Shown: piece after piece, positions 1 through 9,751 of the stretch
Numbering within the stretch: the first letter of the stretch is position 1
Layout: each line of letters starts with the position of its first letter
Assembly: GCA_017416485.1 (NCBI GenBank)
Contig: JAFQCH010000023.1
Coordinates: forward strand, 187,262-251,261
Direction of reading: 5' to 3'
DNA from: Clostridia bacterium
GTDB lineage: Bacteria > Bacillota > Clostridia > Oscillospirales > Acutalibacteraceae
DNA length: 64,000 bases
Notes under the pieces: model-generated
Seen by the model: only the letters and a program-made list of their open reading frames with translations
What the model was told of the DNA's origin: nothing
The model's database searches: none
Position numbers and translations under genes: made by a program

Positions 1-95
1 CTTTCTGTTTGCAACAAGTTCATTTTCTGACGATAAAAGTGCAACATAAGGAGTTCTTCTGTTGCTGATGTGAATAAAATGAAAACATTATTAAC

Positions 96-141
96 ATATT
101 GTTAACAATATTTGATGCTTGTTCATGTATAGTATTATAGT
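96..141 (+). promoter_or_regulatory. palindrome and possible promoter upstream of the acyl-CoA ligase gene
   Basis: Positions 96-111 form a perfect 16-bp palindrome, ATATTGTTAACAATAT. It abuts a possible sigma-A promoter: TTGATG at 112-117 and TATAGT at 136-141, 18 bp apart. The promoter match is mediocre. The palindrome is long enough to be an operator for a dimeric regulator, but chance in AT-rich DNA is not excluded. Confidence 0.35.
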
Positions 142-205
142 AACACCTTTTGCAAATAATTGGCAAGTATTATTTTACATTCTTAAGTTTAAAGCAGGAT
201 TTATT

Positions 206-1741
206 ATGAAAACTATCCAGACTGTTGAACAGCTTTTGCAACATTCAATTACGCATTTTGCCTCCAAAGATTTTTGCAGGTTTTTGCAGAATAATGAAAT
301 CAAATGCAAAACATATCAACAATTTTTTGATGATTGCATGGCAATGTGCCGCTATATCCGTGAAAATGATGATACCCGCAAGCACATCGCATTTGTCGGT
401 AAGACCAATTATGAATACATTGTTTGCTTAACATCAATCATTTTAAGCGGCAATGTTGCAGTGCCGTTTGCGCCGGATATTTCTGTTTCAGAAGCAGTGC
501 AGCTTTTTGCAGATGCAGACGTTTCAATGCTTTTTTGCGAGGAAGACTTTTTAGGAAATGCAAATTTGATAAAACAGGACTATCCGCAACTGAATAAAAT
601 TCTTTCTTTGGGAGATAGCCGGTGGTATGAACAAATCTTCCGCACATATGCAGTTTGTAATTCAAAAGCAACCAATATTGTAAATCCTGATGATTGTGCC
701 ATGATTATTTTTACATCCGGCACGACCGGCAATCGGAAAGGTGTAATGCTTTCAAATAAAAATCTGGCACATAATTCCACTTACGATACCTACCGCATGG
801 AGGATGATGACGTCAGTTTTTCTATTCTTCCCATGCATCATGTTTTCTGCTATGCTTGCGACGTGCTGAAAACAATGTATGACGGCGGCACATTGTGTTT
901 GAACGGCAATCTTACCGACTTGTATAAGAATCTTTTAATATTTGAACCAACAATCATGCGCATTGTTCCTGCTGTCTGCAAATCCATGCTGACAAAAATC
1001 AAAATCATTGAAAAAAGAAATCCACAGTTGAGCAAGAGGGAAGCAGCGGAACGAATTGTCGGCAAAAATTTCAAAAGAATGATCGCCGGCAGTGCTTTTT
1101 TGAGCGCGGCCATCATTGATGAATTTGAAAAATACGGTATTTGCGCAAGACAAGGATACGGTATGAGCGAATGCAGCCCCCGTATCACGACTTCTGACTT
1201 CAGTGATGTTTGCAAATATTCCAACGGAATTTTATTAGGTATTGATGAAGTGCGTGTTGTGGATGGTGAAATTCAGGTCAAAGGCGATTCCGTTATGTGC
1301 GGTTACTATAAAAAACCGCAAGAAACTGCGAATATGTTCACATCTGACGGTTTTTTACAGACGGGTGACCTTGGTTACATTGATGACGGTCATGTGTATT
1401 TGATCGGACGAAAAAAAAATCTGATCATTTTGTCAAACGGTGAAAATATTTCGCCCGAAGAAATAGAAAACCGATTTGCTGACTATCCGTTGGTTCGGGA
1501 GATTCTTGTTTTTGCAGACGGTGACAATATTGTTGCTGAAATTTTCCCGAATGCTGAATTATATCCCAATCTTACCACTGAAGAAACAGAAACGGAAATC
1601 AGTAAAATTGTGGATGAAGTTAACATTGCAATGCCGTCCGATCGGCAGATTCAGAGCTTCCGTATCAGAAATACTCCTTTTGCCCGCACATCAACGGGAA
1701 AAATCAAACGAACTTCTTTCTACTATGCAGATAAAAAATAA
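206..1741 (+). CDS. AMP-forming acyl-CoA ligase / AMP-binding enzyme
   Basis: This 511-residue protein belongs to the adenylate-forming family, which activates a carboxylic acid with ATP and passes the acyl group to CoA or a carrier protein. The P-loop-like motif TSGTTGNRKG is at residues 170-179, YGMSE at 318-322, the TGD motif at 386-388, and the catalytic C-terminal lysine lies in STGKIKR (K499). All core motifs are present and the length is normal for a single-module ligase. The ATG at 206 is preferred over an in-frame ATG at 119 because the family homology begins there and a purine-rich site (AGCAGGA) lies just upstream. No acyl carrier protein or thioesterase lies nearby, so the substrate cannot be named; a medium or long-chain fatty acid is a guess from family. 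The gene is monocistronic and ends in a hairpin shared with the convergent HD-domain gene. Confidence 0.85.
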   Translation: MKTIQTVEQLLQHSITHFASKDFCRFLQNNEIKCKTYQQFFDDCMAMCRYIRENDDTRKHIAFVGKTNYEYIVCLTSIILSGNVAVPFAPDISVSEAVQLFADADVSMLFCEEDFLGNANLIKQDYPQLNKILSLGDSRWYEQIFRTYAVCNSKATNIVNPDDCAMIIFTSGTTGNRKGVMLSNKNLAHNSTYDTYRMEDDDVSFSILPMHHVFCYACDVLKTMYDGGTLCLNGNLTDLYKNLLIFEPTIMRIVPAVCKSMLTKIKIIEKRNPQLSKREAAERIVGKNFKRMIAGSAFLSAAIIDEFEKYGICARQGYGMSECSPRITTSDFSDVCKYSNGILLGIDEVRVVDGEIQVKGDSVMCGYYKKPQETANMFTSDGFLQTGDLGYIDDGHVYLIGRKKNLIILSNGENISPEEIENRFADYPLVREILVFADGDNIVAEIFPNAELYPNLTTEETETEISKIVDEVNIAMPSDRQIQSFRIRNTPFARTSTGKIKRTSFYYADKK

Positions 1742-1744
1742 GAT

Positions 1745-1771
1745 AAGCGGCAAGCCATCGGTTTGCCGCTT
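1745..1771. terminator. bidirectional intrinsic terminator
   Basis: A 12-bp stem containing a G-U pair (1745-1756 with 1760-1771) closes a three-base loop and sits between two convergent genes. It is followed by a T-rich run on the plus strand and can serve both transcripts. Confidence 0.7.
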
Positions 1772-1776
1772 CCATT

Positions 1777-2343
1777 TTACAATTTCTCGTTTTCAATTTT
1801 ACGGATGCTGTCTTCTTTTATTTGTTCTTTAAGTTTGATTGTCCAATCAGACCACACAACATTTTCTTGTCCGTATGTCAGATTGTCGGTATATTCATTT
1901 GCAAGCCATGTTGAAAGCGGTGCTTCATTATGAGAAATCAATGCCTCCATGTTGTCCAGTGATTTAAAAAGTTTTGCTTCCTGCGTTTGCAATGTGTTCA
2001 TTTCAGCAAAAAGCATTGTGAATTCTTTTTGCAGCTCCTGCGGCAAATCGGCAAGCAAAGAATCAACTGCAATGCTTTCGTTTTCTTCATCCTGATTCGT
2101 TTTTAAAAAAGCAGGAATGTCACCTGTGATTGCTTCGCCGAAATCATGTATCAATGCCATCTTGATTACTTTATCAATATCAATATTCGGATATTCATCT
2201 TTACAAAGCATTGCCATAACTGCCAATCGCCATGAATGTTCTGCAACAGATTCATGTCTGCATGATGATGTCCATGAATGACGTGTTGTGAATTTCAATT
2301 TTTCAATCTTATGTAAAAAGTTAATAAATGCAACAGGCTTCAT
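1777..2343 (-). CDS. HD-domain phosphohydrolase, YfbR/5'-nucleotidase-like
   Basis: This 188-residue protein has the HD-superfamily metal-binding pattern: H30 and H36, the HD doublet at H66-D67 and a distal aspartate at D130. The spacing and length resemble the YfbR type of 5'-deoxynucleotidase, which removes phosphate from deoxynucleoside monophosphates; that substrate is a family inference only. Its start codon overlaps the stop of the upstream 78-residue gene by four bases (ATGA), so the two are translationally coupled. It converges with the acyl-CoA ligase gene. Confidence 0.75.
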   Translation of the reverse strand: MKPVAFINFLHKIEKLKFTTRHSWTSSCRHESVAEHSWRLAVMAMLCKDEYPNIDIDKVIKMALIHDFGEAITGDIPAFLKTNQDEENESIAVDSLLADLPQELQKEFTMLFAEMNTLQTQEAKLFKSLDNMEALISHNEAPLSTWLANEYTDNLTYGQENVVWSDWTIKLKEQIKEDSIRKIENEKL

Positions 2344-2576
2344 TTTATGCCTCCGATAACAGACGAAACGCCTTCTGATATAAGCTCACTTGCAATTTCC
2401 AGACTTCCGTCAATAATACCGCTTGCAACCCCCTCTGCTACACTGTTAAAAATTTGCTCACCTGCTGCTTGCAGCGAGGCGGTCAAACCTTGAACCATCA
2501 GAAAAATCAGCATGGCAAAAATGATTGCTATAATGACAAGTAAAATTAAGATCGTGATCAGAATCTTTTTTTTCAT
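2340..2576 (-). CDS. small membrane protein of unknown function
   Basis: This 78-residue protein starts with a lysine cluster followed by a strongly hydrophobic segment at about residues 4-29. It continues into an amphipathic, Gly/Ala/Ser/Glu-rich tail, so it is probably a single-pass membrane protein or has an uncleaved signal anchor. A good ribosome binding site (AAGGTGG) lies upstream. It is cotranscribed with, and overlaps, the downstream HD-domain hydrolase gene. I do not recognise the family. Confidence 0.65.
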   Translation of the reverse strand: MKKKILITILILLVIIAIIFAMLIFLMVQGLTASLQAAGEQIFNSVAEGVASGIIDGSLEIASELISEGVSSVIGGIK

Positions 2577-2596
2577 AACAACACCACCTTGAGAAA

Positions 2597-2625
2597 AGTA
2601 TAACTTACTTTTTTTTCTAATTCAA
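2597..2625 (-). promoter_or_regulatory. sigma-A promoter for the small membrane protein-HD operon
   Basis: Reading the minus strand, TTGAAT (2625-2620) and TATACT (2602-2597) are separated by 17 bp. It is divergent from, and very close to, the promoter of the inositol operon. Confidence 0.55.
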
Positions 2626-2646
2626 CTAATATTTTTTGTAATTCCC

Positions 2647-2675
2647 TTGAACAATAAAAATAAAAGTAGTATATT
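2647..2675 (+). promoter_or_regulatory. sigma-A promoter of the inositol catabolic operon
   Basis: TTGAAC (2647-2652) and TATATT (2670-2675) are 17 bp apart, 21 bp upstream of the likely first start codon. I see no clear operator dyad around it and no regulator gene nearby. Confidence 0.55.
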
Positions 2676-2696
2676 TAAAAAGAAAGGGTGATTTAT

Positions 2697-3539
2697 GTGG
2701 CTCTTGTTTCCTTAAAACACTTGTTGGCTGTTGCGCAAAATGAAAATAAAGCAATCGGTGCATTCAGTGTAGGCAACATGGAAATGGTTATGGGGGCAGT
2801 ATGTGCTGCCGAAACAATGAACACTCCCATTATTTTGCAGATTGCTGAAAAACGCTTGAAAAACTCTCCGCTTGAGTTGATGGCTCCGATGATGCTTTCT
2901 GCCGCAAAAAACAGCAATGTCGATATTGCAGTGCATCTTGACCATGGGCTTACAATTGAATGTGTAAAACAAGCACTTGATTACGGTTTTACGTCTGTTA
3001 TGTTGGATGCTTCGCTTTTGCCGTATGAAGACAATGTGAATGCAACAAAAGAAGTTGTAGCACTTGCACAAAAATATGGTGCAAGTGTTGAAGCGGAGTT
3101 GGGTGTTGTCGGCGGAAATGAAGGGGATACGGCTGAACATATTATTACTTGCACTGACCCTTCGGTTGCATTGGATTTTTGTGAAAAAACGGGTATCGAT
3201 GCGCTGGCAGTTGCAATCGGCAATGCACATGGGAATTATCCCGTTTTGCCGTCCCTGCGGTTTGACATTCTTGATGAAATTCATAAAACAGTCAGCACGC
3301 CATTGGTGCTTCACGGCGGCACCGGTATTACGGATGAAATGTTCAGAAAAGCCATTTCCCTCGGAATACGCAAAATCAATATTGCAACCGCAAGTTTTGA
3401 TTCCCTTGCAAAATATGCAAAAGCATATTGCGACAATACAGTAATTGCCGATTATTTCAAACTTTCATCCGCTATGGCAGAAGGTGCGAATGAAAACATA
3501 AAACGGCACATAGAAATTTTTAACAATATAGTTCAATAA
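2697..3539 (+). CDS. iolJ: class II fructose-bisphosphate-type aldolase (IolJ-like)
   Basis: This 280-residue class II aldolase has the catalytic aspartate and zinc ligands expected of the family: D82-H83 in HLDHG, E132 and E134, H178 in GNAHG and H206 in HGGTG. Its position first in an inositol operon suggests it splits 2-deoxy-5-keto-D-gluconate 6-phosphate into dihydroxyacetone phosphate and malonate semialdehyde. I chose the GTG at 2697 because AGAAAGG is correctly spaced and the N-terminus ALVSLK matches the family start; an upstream in-frame GTG at 2688 lacks room for a site. The sequence alone does not exclude a glycolytic or tagatose aldolase, so the iolJ assignment rests on context. 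Confidence 0.82.
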   Translation: MALVSLKHLLAVAQNENKAIGAFSVGNMEMVMGAVCAAETMNTPIILQIAEKRLKNSPLELMAPMMLSAAKNSNVDIAVHLDHGLTIECVKQALDYGFTSVMLDASLLPYEDNVNATKEVVALAQKYGASVEAELGVVGGNEGDTAEHIITCTDPSVALDFCEKTGIDALAVAIGNAHGNYPVLPSLRFDILDEIHKTVSTPLVLHGGTGITDEMFRKAISLGIRKINIATASFDSLAKYAKAYCDNTVIADYFKLSSAMAEGANENIKRHIEIFNNIVQ

Positions 3540-3559
3540 ATCGGTAAGGAGAGTATAAA

Positions 3560-4576
3560 ATGAAGTACATTGAATTTCCGCAAAACAAAAAGTATGATCT
3601 GATCCTGCTTGGTCGCGTCGCGGTGGATTTCAATCCCGTCGACTACAATTGTCCTTTGAACGAGAGCACAACTTTCAAGCGTTATCTCGGCGGTTCACCT
3701 GCAAACATCGCAGTCGGTCTTGCACGCTACGGCAAGAAGTGCGGTTTCTTTGCGCGTGTTTCCGATGACCAGTTCGGTACCTTTGTAACAGACTTCTTCA
3801 ACAACGAAGGCATTGATACTTCACGTATAGTGCGTTGCAAGAACGGCGAAAAAATCGGTCTTACATTCACCGAAATCAAATCTCCCACCGAAAGCAGCAT
3901 TGTTATGTATCGTAACGAAGCGGCTGACCTGAAACTTGAATGTGCAGATATCGATGAAGAATACATCAAAGACGGTGCTGCACTGCTCATCTCCGGCACG
4001 GCTCTTGCTGAAAGCCCTTCCAGAGAAGCTTCACTCAAAGCTCTTGCGCTTGCCAAGAAAAACAATATTCCCGTTATTTTTGTTATTGACTACCGTGCCT
4101 ACAACTGGAAATGCGAAGATGAAATTTCCGTTTATTATTCTCTTGTAGCTTCGCAGGCTGATATTATTGTCGGTTCCCGTCCCGAATATGATCTTACTGA
4201 AAGACTGATCGGTCTTGACGGTACGGATACCGCTTCGGCAGCTTACTGGCAGAATTGCGGTGCAAAGATTGTTATCATCACCCACGGTAAAGACGGTTCA
4301 ACCGCATACACAAATGACGGCAAGAGTTATTCCATCAAACCGTTCCCCGTAAAACTGCTCAAATCCTTCGGCGGCGGTGACGGATACACTTCTGCATTCC
4401 TTTACAGCTTGTTTGAAGGCAAGGAAATCATTGATTGCCTTGAATTCGGCAGTGCGGCTGCTGCTATGCTCGTTGCAAGCCATGCTTGCTCGCAGGATAT
4501 GCCTAATGTCAAACAGGTTGAAGAATTTATTGCAGCAGAAAAGGCTGAATACGGCGAAATGGTTGCCCGTGTATAA
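3560..4576 (+). CDS. iolC: 5-dehydro-2-deoxygluconokinase
   Basis: This 338-residue PfkB-family sugar kinase phosphorylates 5-dehydro-2-deoxy-D-gluconate at O-6, supplying the substrate of the aldolase encoded just upstream. The N-terminal sugar-binding signature GGSPANIAVG is at about residues 44-53, and the C-terminal GGGDG carries the catalytic base D274. The length and the opening LLGRVAVDFNP are typical of IolC. It lies 20 bp after the aldolase gene with a clear GGAG ribosome binding site, in a same-strand operon with the other iol genes. Confidence 0.92.
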   Translation: MKYIEFPQNKKYDLILLGRVAVDFNPVDYNCPLNESTTFKRYLGGSPANIAVGLARYGKKCGFFARVSDDQFGTFVTDFFNNEGIDTSRIVRCKNGEKIGLTFTEIKSPTESSIVMYRNEAADLKLECADIDEEYIKDGAALLISGTALAESPSREASLKALALAKKNNIPVIFVIDYRAYNWKCEDEISVYYSLVASQADIIVGSRPEYDLTERLIGLDGTDTASAAYWQNCGAKIVIITHGKDGSTAYTNDGKSYSIKPFPVKLLKSFGGGDGYTSAFLYSLFEGKEIIDCLEFGSAAAAMLVASHACSQDMPNVKQVEEFIAAEKAEYGEMVARV

Positions 4577-4588
4577 GAGGTTTTTGCC

Positions 4589-5371
4589 ATGCTTGAAAAA
4601 CTTAAATTCAATGATTTGAATGAAAAACTTCTTTGCGAGATCGGCGGCAAGAATGCCGATATGAATATGACGATCTTCGTCAAAAAACTGACCAAAGGCA
4701 GTGTTTTCAGTATTAAAGATAGTAATTGCGAAACTGCTTATTTGCTGTTGAAAGGCTCTCTAATTTTTAGATGGAACGGTAATATCGAAATAGCACAAAG
4801 AATCAATGCTTTTGAAAAGAAACCGTATTGCCTGCACGTTCCGAAAGATATAAAAGTTGAAATTGAAGCCGTCAGCGATTGTGAATTCATTGTTCAGCAG
4901 GCTGAAAATGACATCGCCTTTGAACCTGTGTTCTACAAACCCGAAGATGTGCTTTATCAGGAATTCGGAGTCGGACAATGGGGCGGTGCCGGACACAGAG
5001 TGGTTTCCACCATTTTTGACTATGACAATGCACCGTATTCCAAAATGGTTCTCGGTGAAGTATTCAACAAACCCGGTTGTTGGTCGAGTTATCCGCCGCA
5101 CCACCATCCGCAACCTGAAGTGTATTATTACCAGTTCAATCCCGAACAGGGCTTCGGTGCGTGCTTCAACGGAGAAACCGCTTATAAGAGCGAACATGGC
5201 GATGTTTGCTTTATACATGACGGGGAAGATCATCAGCAGGTGACAGCACCCGGATACGATATGTATTATGTGTGGATGATCCGCCATATTGACAATGACC
5301 CGTGGTATAAGACCACGCGTTTTACAGCCCCCGAGCATGAATGGTTATTAAAAGACGATTATTCCAAATAA
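4589..5371 (+). CDS. iolB: 5-deoxy-glucuronate isomerase
   Basis: This 260-residue two-domain cupin converts 5-deoxy-D-glucuronate into 5-dehydro-2-deoxy-D-gluconate, the step between IolD and IolC. The metal-binding cluster [15 protein letters not shown] places H171-H173 and E177 in the C-terminal cupin, as in the family. It starts 12 bp after iolC and is followed after 16 bp by iolD, so it sits inside the operon. Length is normal. Confidence 0.92.
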   Translation: MLEKLKFNDLNEKLLCEIGGKNADMNMTIFVKKLTKGSVFSIKDSNCETAYLLLKGSLIFRWNGNIEIAQRINAFEKKPYCLHVPKDIKVEIEAVSDCEFIVQQAENDIAFEPVFYKPEDVLYQEFGVGQWGGAGHRVVSTIFDYDNAPYSKMVLGEVFNKPGCWSSYPPHHHPQPEVYYYQFNPEQGFGACFNGETAYKSEHGDVCFIHDGEDHQQVTAPGYDMYYVWMIRHIDNDPWYKTTRFTAPEHEWLLKDDYSK

Positions 5372-5387
5372 TGAAAGGACTGATTGT

Positions 5388-7310
5388 ATGGCAATTATGA
5401 CAATGGGACAAGCGCTTATTCGCTTTCTCGACAACCAGTATGTCAGTTTTGACGGCAAAGAAACAAAATTTGTAGACGGCATTTTCACCGTTTTCGGTCA
5501 CGGTATCGTTTGCGGTATCGGGCAGGCGTTGGATGAAAATCCGGGCCAACTGAAAGTTTATCAAGGTAAAAACGAACAGGGAATGGCGCACGTTGCCGCT
5601 TCCTTTGCAAAACAGCACAACAGAAGAAAAATCATTGCTTGCGCATCCTCTATCGGACCCGGTGCTTGCAACATGATCACAGCCGCCGCAACGGCAACCG
5701 TGAATAACGTTCCGCTGTTGTTGTTCCCGGCTGATACGTTTGCAATTCGCCAGCCTGACCCCGTTTTGCAGCAATTTGAACAGCCTTATTCGCTGGCCGT
5801 TACCACAAACGATGCGTACAAACCTGTTTGCAGATATTGGGACAGAATCACCCGTCCCGAACAGTTGATGAGCGCTATGATCAATGCCATGCGCGTTCTG
5901 ACTGATTCTGCCAACACAGGTGCGGTCTGCGTTTCCATATGTCAGGACGTTGAAGGCGAAAGTTTTGATTATCCTGAATCCTTCTTCAAAAAGAGAGTCC
6001 ACAAAATTGTTCGCAATCCTGCTTGCGATGAAGAAATTGAAGATATTGCAACTGTTATTGCCAATGCAAAAAAACCGTTGCTGATCGCCGGCGGCGGTGT
6101 GCGTTACTCCGAAGCAGGCGAAGCGGTAGAGGCATTTGTTGAAAAATATAATATCGCGCTTGCCGAAACGCAGAACGGTAAGAGTGCTGTTCTTTCTTCC
6201 CATTCACACAACCTCGGCGGTGTCGGTGTTACGGGTAATGCTGCCGCAAACATCATTGCAAAAGAAGCAGATGTTATTATCGGTGTCGGCACAAGATTTT
6301 CCGATTTTACCACGGCATCCAAATCTTTGTTCCAAAACCCCGATGTAAAGTTTGTCACCATCAACACAGATCGTTTTGATGCCTATAAGATGGATGCAAT
6401 CAAGGCTGTCGGTGATGCAAAGGCTACACTTGAAAAACTGGATGAAGCACTTGCAAAACTGAATTACAAAACTGCTTACACAACTGAAATTGCAGATGCA
6501 AAAGCTGTTTGGGCTGCAGAAATGGAAAAACTTTCCGCATATTGCGTGGATGATTCTTTTGAACCGCTGATTGCTGCTCGTGATGAACGCTCCATTCCCG
6601 AAATGCAGAAAATGTACGGCAGAGGTCTTACTCAGACGCAGGTTCTTGCATATATCCGTGATAATATTGCAGACGATGCCATTGCGGTTGCCGCGGCAGG
6701 CAGTCTGCCCGGTTGCATGCAGAGAATGTGGACAAGTGATGTCAGAGATACATATAACATGGAATACGGTTATTCCTGCATGGGTTATGAAATTGCAGGT
6801 GCACTCGGATCCAAGTTTGCTGAACCCGACAGGGAAGTCTACGCCTTCTGCGGTGACGGCAGTTATCTGATGCTTCATTCCGAATTGGTCACAAGTATTC
6901 AGGAAAATGCAAAGATCAATGTTCTGTTGTTTGATAATATCGGGTTTGGTTGCATCAACAATCTGCAGATGTCCAACGGCATAGGCAATCTTGCAACTGA
7001 ATTCAGAAAACGCGACGAAAACGGTAATCTTCTTGGTGATCTCATGCAGATCGACTACGCAATGAATGCAGCCGCATATGGCGCAAAAACTTATTCTGTC
7101 AAAACCATGGAAGAACTCAAATTTGCGCTTGAAGACAGCAAAAAGCAAACTGTTTCTACGCTTATTGATATTAAAGTGCTTCCCAAGACCATGACCGACG
7201 GATACGGCGCATGGTGGAATGTTGGCCTTGCATCCGTTTCCGGTAAAGAAAGCGTGCAGAACGCTTATAAAAATAAAGCAGAAAACATTAAGAAAGCGAG
7301 GAAATATTGA
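5388..7310 (+). CDS. iolD: 3D-(3,5/4)-trihydroxycyclohexane-1,2-dione hydrolase
   Basis: This 640-residue thiamine diphosphate enzyme opens the ring of trihydroxycyclohexane-dione to give 5-deoxy-D-glucuronate. The cofactor-activating glutamate is E63 in [10 protein letters not shown], and the diphosphate/Mg-binding GDGS motif is at residues 489-492, followed by the expected asparagine-rich segment ending in GCINN. Size and three-domain layout match IolD rather than acetolactate synthase. Its TGA overlaps the ATG of iolE by one base, implying coupled translation. Confidence 0.93.
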   Translation: MAIMTMGQALIRFLDNQYVSFDGKETKFVDGIFTVFGHGIVCGIGQALDENPGQLKVYQGKNEQGMAHVAASFAKQHNRRKIIACASSIGPGACNMITAAATATVNNVPLLLFPADTFAIRQPDPVLQQFEQPYSLAVTTNDAYKPVCRYWDRITRPEQLMSAMINAMRVLTDSANTGAVCVSICQDVEGESFDYPESFFKKRVHKIVRNPACDEEIEDIATVIANAKKPLLIAGGGVRYSEAGEAVEAFVEKYNIALAETQNGKSAVLSSHSHNLGGVGVTGNAAANIIAKEADVIIGVGTRFSDFTTASKSLFQNPDVKFVTINTDRFDAYKMDAIKAVGDAKATLEKLDEALAKLNYKTAYTTEIADAKAVWAAEMEKLSAYCVDDSFEPLIAARDERSIPEMQKMYGRGLTQTQVLAYIRDNIADDAIAVAAAGSLPGCMQRMWTSDVRDTYNMEYGYSCMGYEIAGALGSKFAEPDREVYAFCGDGSYLMLHSELVTSIQENAKINVLLFDNIGFGCINNLQMSNGIGNLATEFRKRDENGNLLGDLMQIDYAMNAAAYGAKTYSVKTMEELKFALEDSKKQTVSTLIDIKVLPKTMTDGYGAWWNVGLASVSGKESVQNAYKNKAENIKKARKY

Positions 7311-8203
7311 TGTTAGATAAGAACAAAGTTAAACTCGGTATTGCGCCGATTGGTTGGACAAATGATGACATGCCCGATCTCGGCAGTGAAGTCACATTCG
7401 AACAGTGCGTTTCCGAAATGGCACTGGCAGGTTTCACAGGCTGTGAAGTCGGCAACAAATACCCCAAGGATCCTGCTGAACTGCACCGTTATCTCGATAT
7501 CCGCGGCATGCAGGTGTGCAATGCCTGGTTCTCCACATTCCTGACGACGAAACCTTACGAAGAAACCGAAAAAGGGTTTATTGAACATATTACATTCCTC
7601 AAAGCTATGGGTGCCAAAGTTGTCGGCGTTTCCGAACAGGGTCATTCTATTCAGGGGACTGATCTTTCCGTATTTGATGACAAATATGTGATGAACGATG
7701 AAGAATGGGATGCTCTTTGCACAGGTCTTAACAAGCTTGGTAAAGTTGCAAAAGATATGGGCATTGCACTTACATTCCATCATCACATGGGCACGGTTGT
7801 GCAGACCGAAGCTGAAATTGATCGTCTGATGGAAAATACCGATCCCGAACTGTTCAGTCTTCTGTTTGACTCCGGTCATCTTGCTTACTGCGGTGAAGAT
7901 TATATGTCCGTTCTTAAAAAGTATGCAAAACGCATCAAACATGTGCATCTGAAAGATATCCGCCCCGAAGTCATTGCAAAGGTCAAGGAAAACCACCTGA
8001 GCTTCCTGCAGGGTGTGCGCATGGGCACATTTACCGTTCCCGGTGACGGCGCAATTGATTTTGCTCCTATCTTTGATGTTCTTGCCGAAAATGATTATGA
8101 AGGCTATGTTCTTGTTGAAGCAGAACAGGATCCCGCTATTGCAAATCCGTTTGAATATGCCGTCAAGGCAAGAAAATACATTGCTGAAAAAGCAGGGCTG
8201 TAA
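7310..8203 (+). CDS. iolE: inosose dehydratase
   Basis: This 297-residue TIM-barrel protein of the xylose-isomerase-like family dehydrates 2-keto-myo-inositol to trihydroxycyclohexane-dione, the second step of the pathway. The N-terminus [12 protein letters not shown] is characteristic of IolE, and HxHLKD and VEAEQDP are consistent with metal binding in the barrel. The ATG at 7310 overlaps the last base of the iolD stop; a TTG three bases earlier would add only one residue. GCGAGG just upstream serves as ribosome binding site. Confidence 0.92.
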   Translation: MLDKNKVKLGIAPIGWTNDDMPDLGSEVTFEQCVSEMALAGFTGCEVGNKYPKDPAELHRYLDIRGMQVCNAWFSTFLTTKPYEETEKGFIEHITFLKAMGAKVVGVSEQGHSIQGTDLSVFDDKYVMNDEEWDALCTGLNKLGKVAKDMGIALTFHHHMGTVVQTEAEIDRLMENTDPELFSLLFDSGHLAYCGEDYMSVLKKYAKRIKHVHLKDIRPEVIAKVKENHLSFLQGVRMGTFTVPGDGAIDFAPIFDVLAENDYEGYVLVEAEQDPAIANPFEYAVKARKYIAEKAGL

Positions 8204-8214
8204 GGAGTTATAAA

Positions 8215-9726
8215 ATGGCTGAAATTTTAAAAGTATTTATCAACGGTCAATTTGTTGAATCCAAAACGGATAAGTATTTTGACGTTTACAATCCCAGCAC
8301 AGGTGAAATCATTGCAAAAGCGCCCTGTTGCACAGCAGATGAAGTGCAGTATGCTGTGCAGACCGCAAAAGCCGCTTTTCCGGCATGGAAAAAGACCCCT
8401 GTTGTAAAAAGAACGCAGATTCTCTTCAAAGTCCGTGAACTGCTTATTGAACACATGGACGAATTGACCCACCTTGTTGCTGAAGAAAACGGCAAGGCTT
8501 GGAAAGAAGCAGAAGGCGATGTGCTGAAAGCAAAAGAAGGCACTGAAAATGCCCTGCAGATCCCCACGCAGATGATGGGGGATTCCATTATGGGAACATC
8601 TGTCGGTTATGACACCGTTCTCTATCGCGAACCCCTCGGTGTTTTTGCAGGTATCATTCCTTTCAATTTCCCCGCTATGATTCCCATGGGCTGGATGGCT
8701 CCCAATTGCATCGCCGCAGGTAACTGCATGGTTCTGAAACTGAACTCCCAGACACCCAAAACCGCACTTCGCATTGCTGAACTTTATAAGGAAGCAGGGC
8801 TTCCCGACGGTGTTCTGAACCTGATCACATGCTCCAGAAATGAAGTTGACGAAGTTATTCTTGACAATCCCGATATCGCAGGTATTTCCTTTGTCGGCTC
8901 CACAACCACGGGTAAACACATCTATGCCCGCGCAGCCGCTTCCGGCAAACGCGTACAGTGCCTTTGTGAGGCAAAAAACCATGCGCTTGTTCTTGAAGAT
9001 GCACCCATCACTCGAACCGCTGCCGCTATCATCAACTCTGCATTCGGTTGTGCAGGTGAACGCTGCATGGCTCTGCCTGTGGTAGTTGCACAGGAATCCA
9101 TTGCAGATGCACTTGTTTCTGAAATTGTAAGACTTGCAAAGAATCTTAAGCTCGGCGCGGCATACGATAAAGAAACCGGCCTTGGACCCGTTATTTCTGC
9201 GGCTCATAAACAGAGAGTTATCAATTGGATTGAAAAAGGTATTGAAGAAGGCGCAAATGTTGTTCTTGATGGCAGAGAGTATACTGTTGCTGAAGAGTTG
9301 AAAAACGGCTTCTATCTTGGTCCTACCGTTCTTGATAATGTTCCGCATGATTCGCAGGTTGGTAATTGCGAAATCTTCGGTCCTGTTTTGAGCATCAAGC
9401 GCGTTAAAGACTTTGAAGAAGGTCTTGCCGTTATGAATGCCAATCCGTTTGCAAACGGCTCGGTTATCTTCACACAGAACGGTTATTATGCAAGAGAATT
9501 TGCAAACCGCACAGACGGCGGCATGGTCGGTGTCAATGTCGGCATTCCTGTTCCTGTCGGCTTCTTCCCGTTCTCGGGGCATAAGCAGTCTTTCTTTGGT
9601 GATCTGCATTGCCTAGGCAAGGATGCCGTGCGTTTCTATACCGAATCCAAGTGTGTGACCACCCGCTGGTTCGATGAAGAAGAAATGAAAAAAGAAACCG
9701 TTTCCACATGGGACGGTACAATATAA
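8215..9726 (+). CDS. iolA: CoA-acylating methylmalonate/malonate-semialdehyde dehydrogenase
   Basis: This 503-residue aldehyde dehydrogenase oxidises malonate semialdehyde, with decarboxylation, to acetyl-CoA using NAD and CoA, closing the inositol pathway. The catalytic cysteine is C284 in GERCMAL, and the IIPFNFPAMIPMGW segment forms the expected nucleotide-binding region. The family member is recognisable as the MmsA/IolA subgroup by FGCAGERCMA. It follows iolE by 11 bp and precedes iolG by 25 bp. Length is normal. Confidence 0.93.
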   Translation: MAEILKVFINGQFVESKTDKYFDVYNPSTGEIIAKAPCCTADEVQYAVQTAKAAFPAWKKTPVVKRTQILFKVRELLIEHMDELTHLVAEENGKAWKEAEGDVLKAKEGTENALQIPTQMMGDSIMGTSVGYDTVLYREPLGVFAGIIPFNFPAMIPMGWMAPNCIAAGNCMVLKLNSQTPKTALRIAELYKEAGLPDGVLNLITCSRNEVDEVILDNPDIAGISFVGSTTTGKHIYARAAASGKRVQCLCEAKNHALVLEDAPITRTAAAIINSAFGCAGERCMALPVVVAQESIADALVSEIVRLAKNLKLGAAYDKETGLGPVISAAHKQRVINWIEKGIEEGANVVLDGREYTVAEELKNGFYLGPTVLDNVPHDSQVGNCEIFGPVLSIKRVKDFEEGLAVMNANPFANGSVIFTQNGYYAREFANRTDGGMVGVNVGIPVPVGFFPFSGHKQSFFGDLHCLGKDAVRFYTESKCVTTRWFDEEEMKKETVSTWDGTI

Positions 9727-9751
9727 AATAAACATAGAGGAGTATTATGCT

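Noticed and set aside
5388..7310. Acetolactate synthase large subunit
   Set aside because: The thiamine diphosphate fold is shared, but length, the N-terminus and the iol operon identify IolD.
8227..9609. A 460-codon open frame on the minus strand
   Set aside because: It mirrors iolA and has the Cys/Phe/Asn-rich composition of a shadow frame; no start site is visible.
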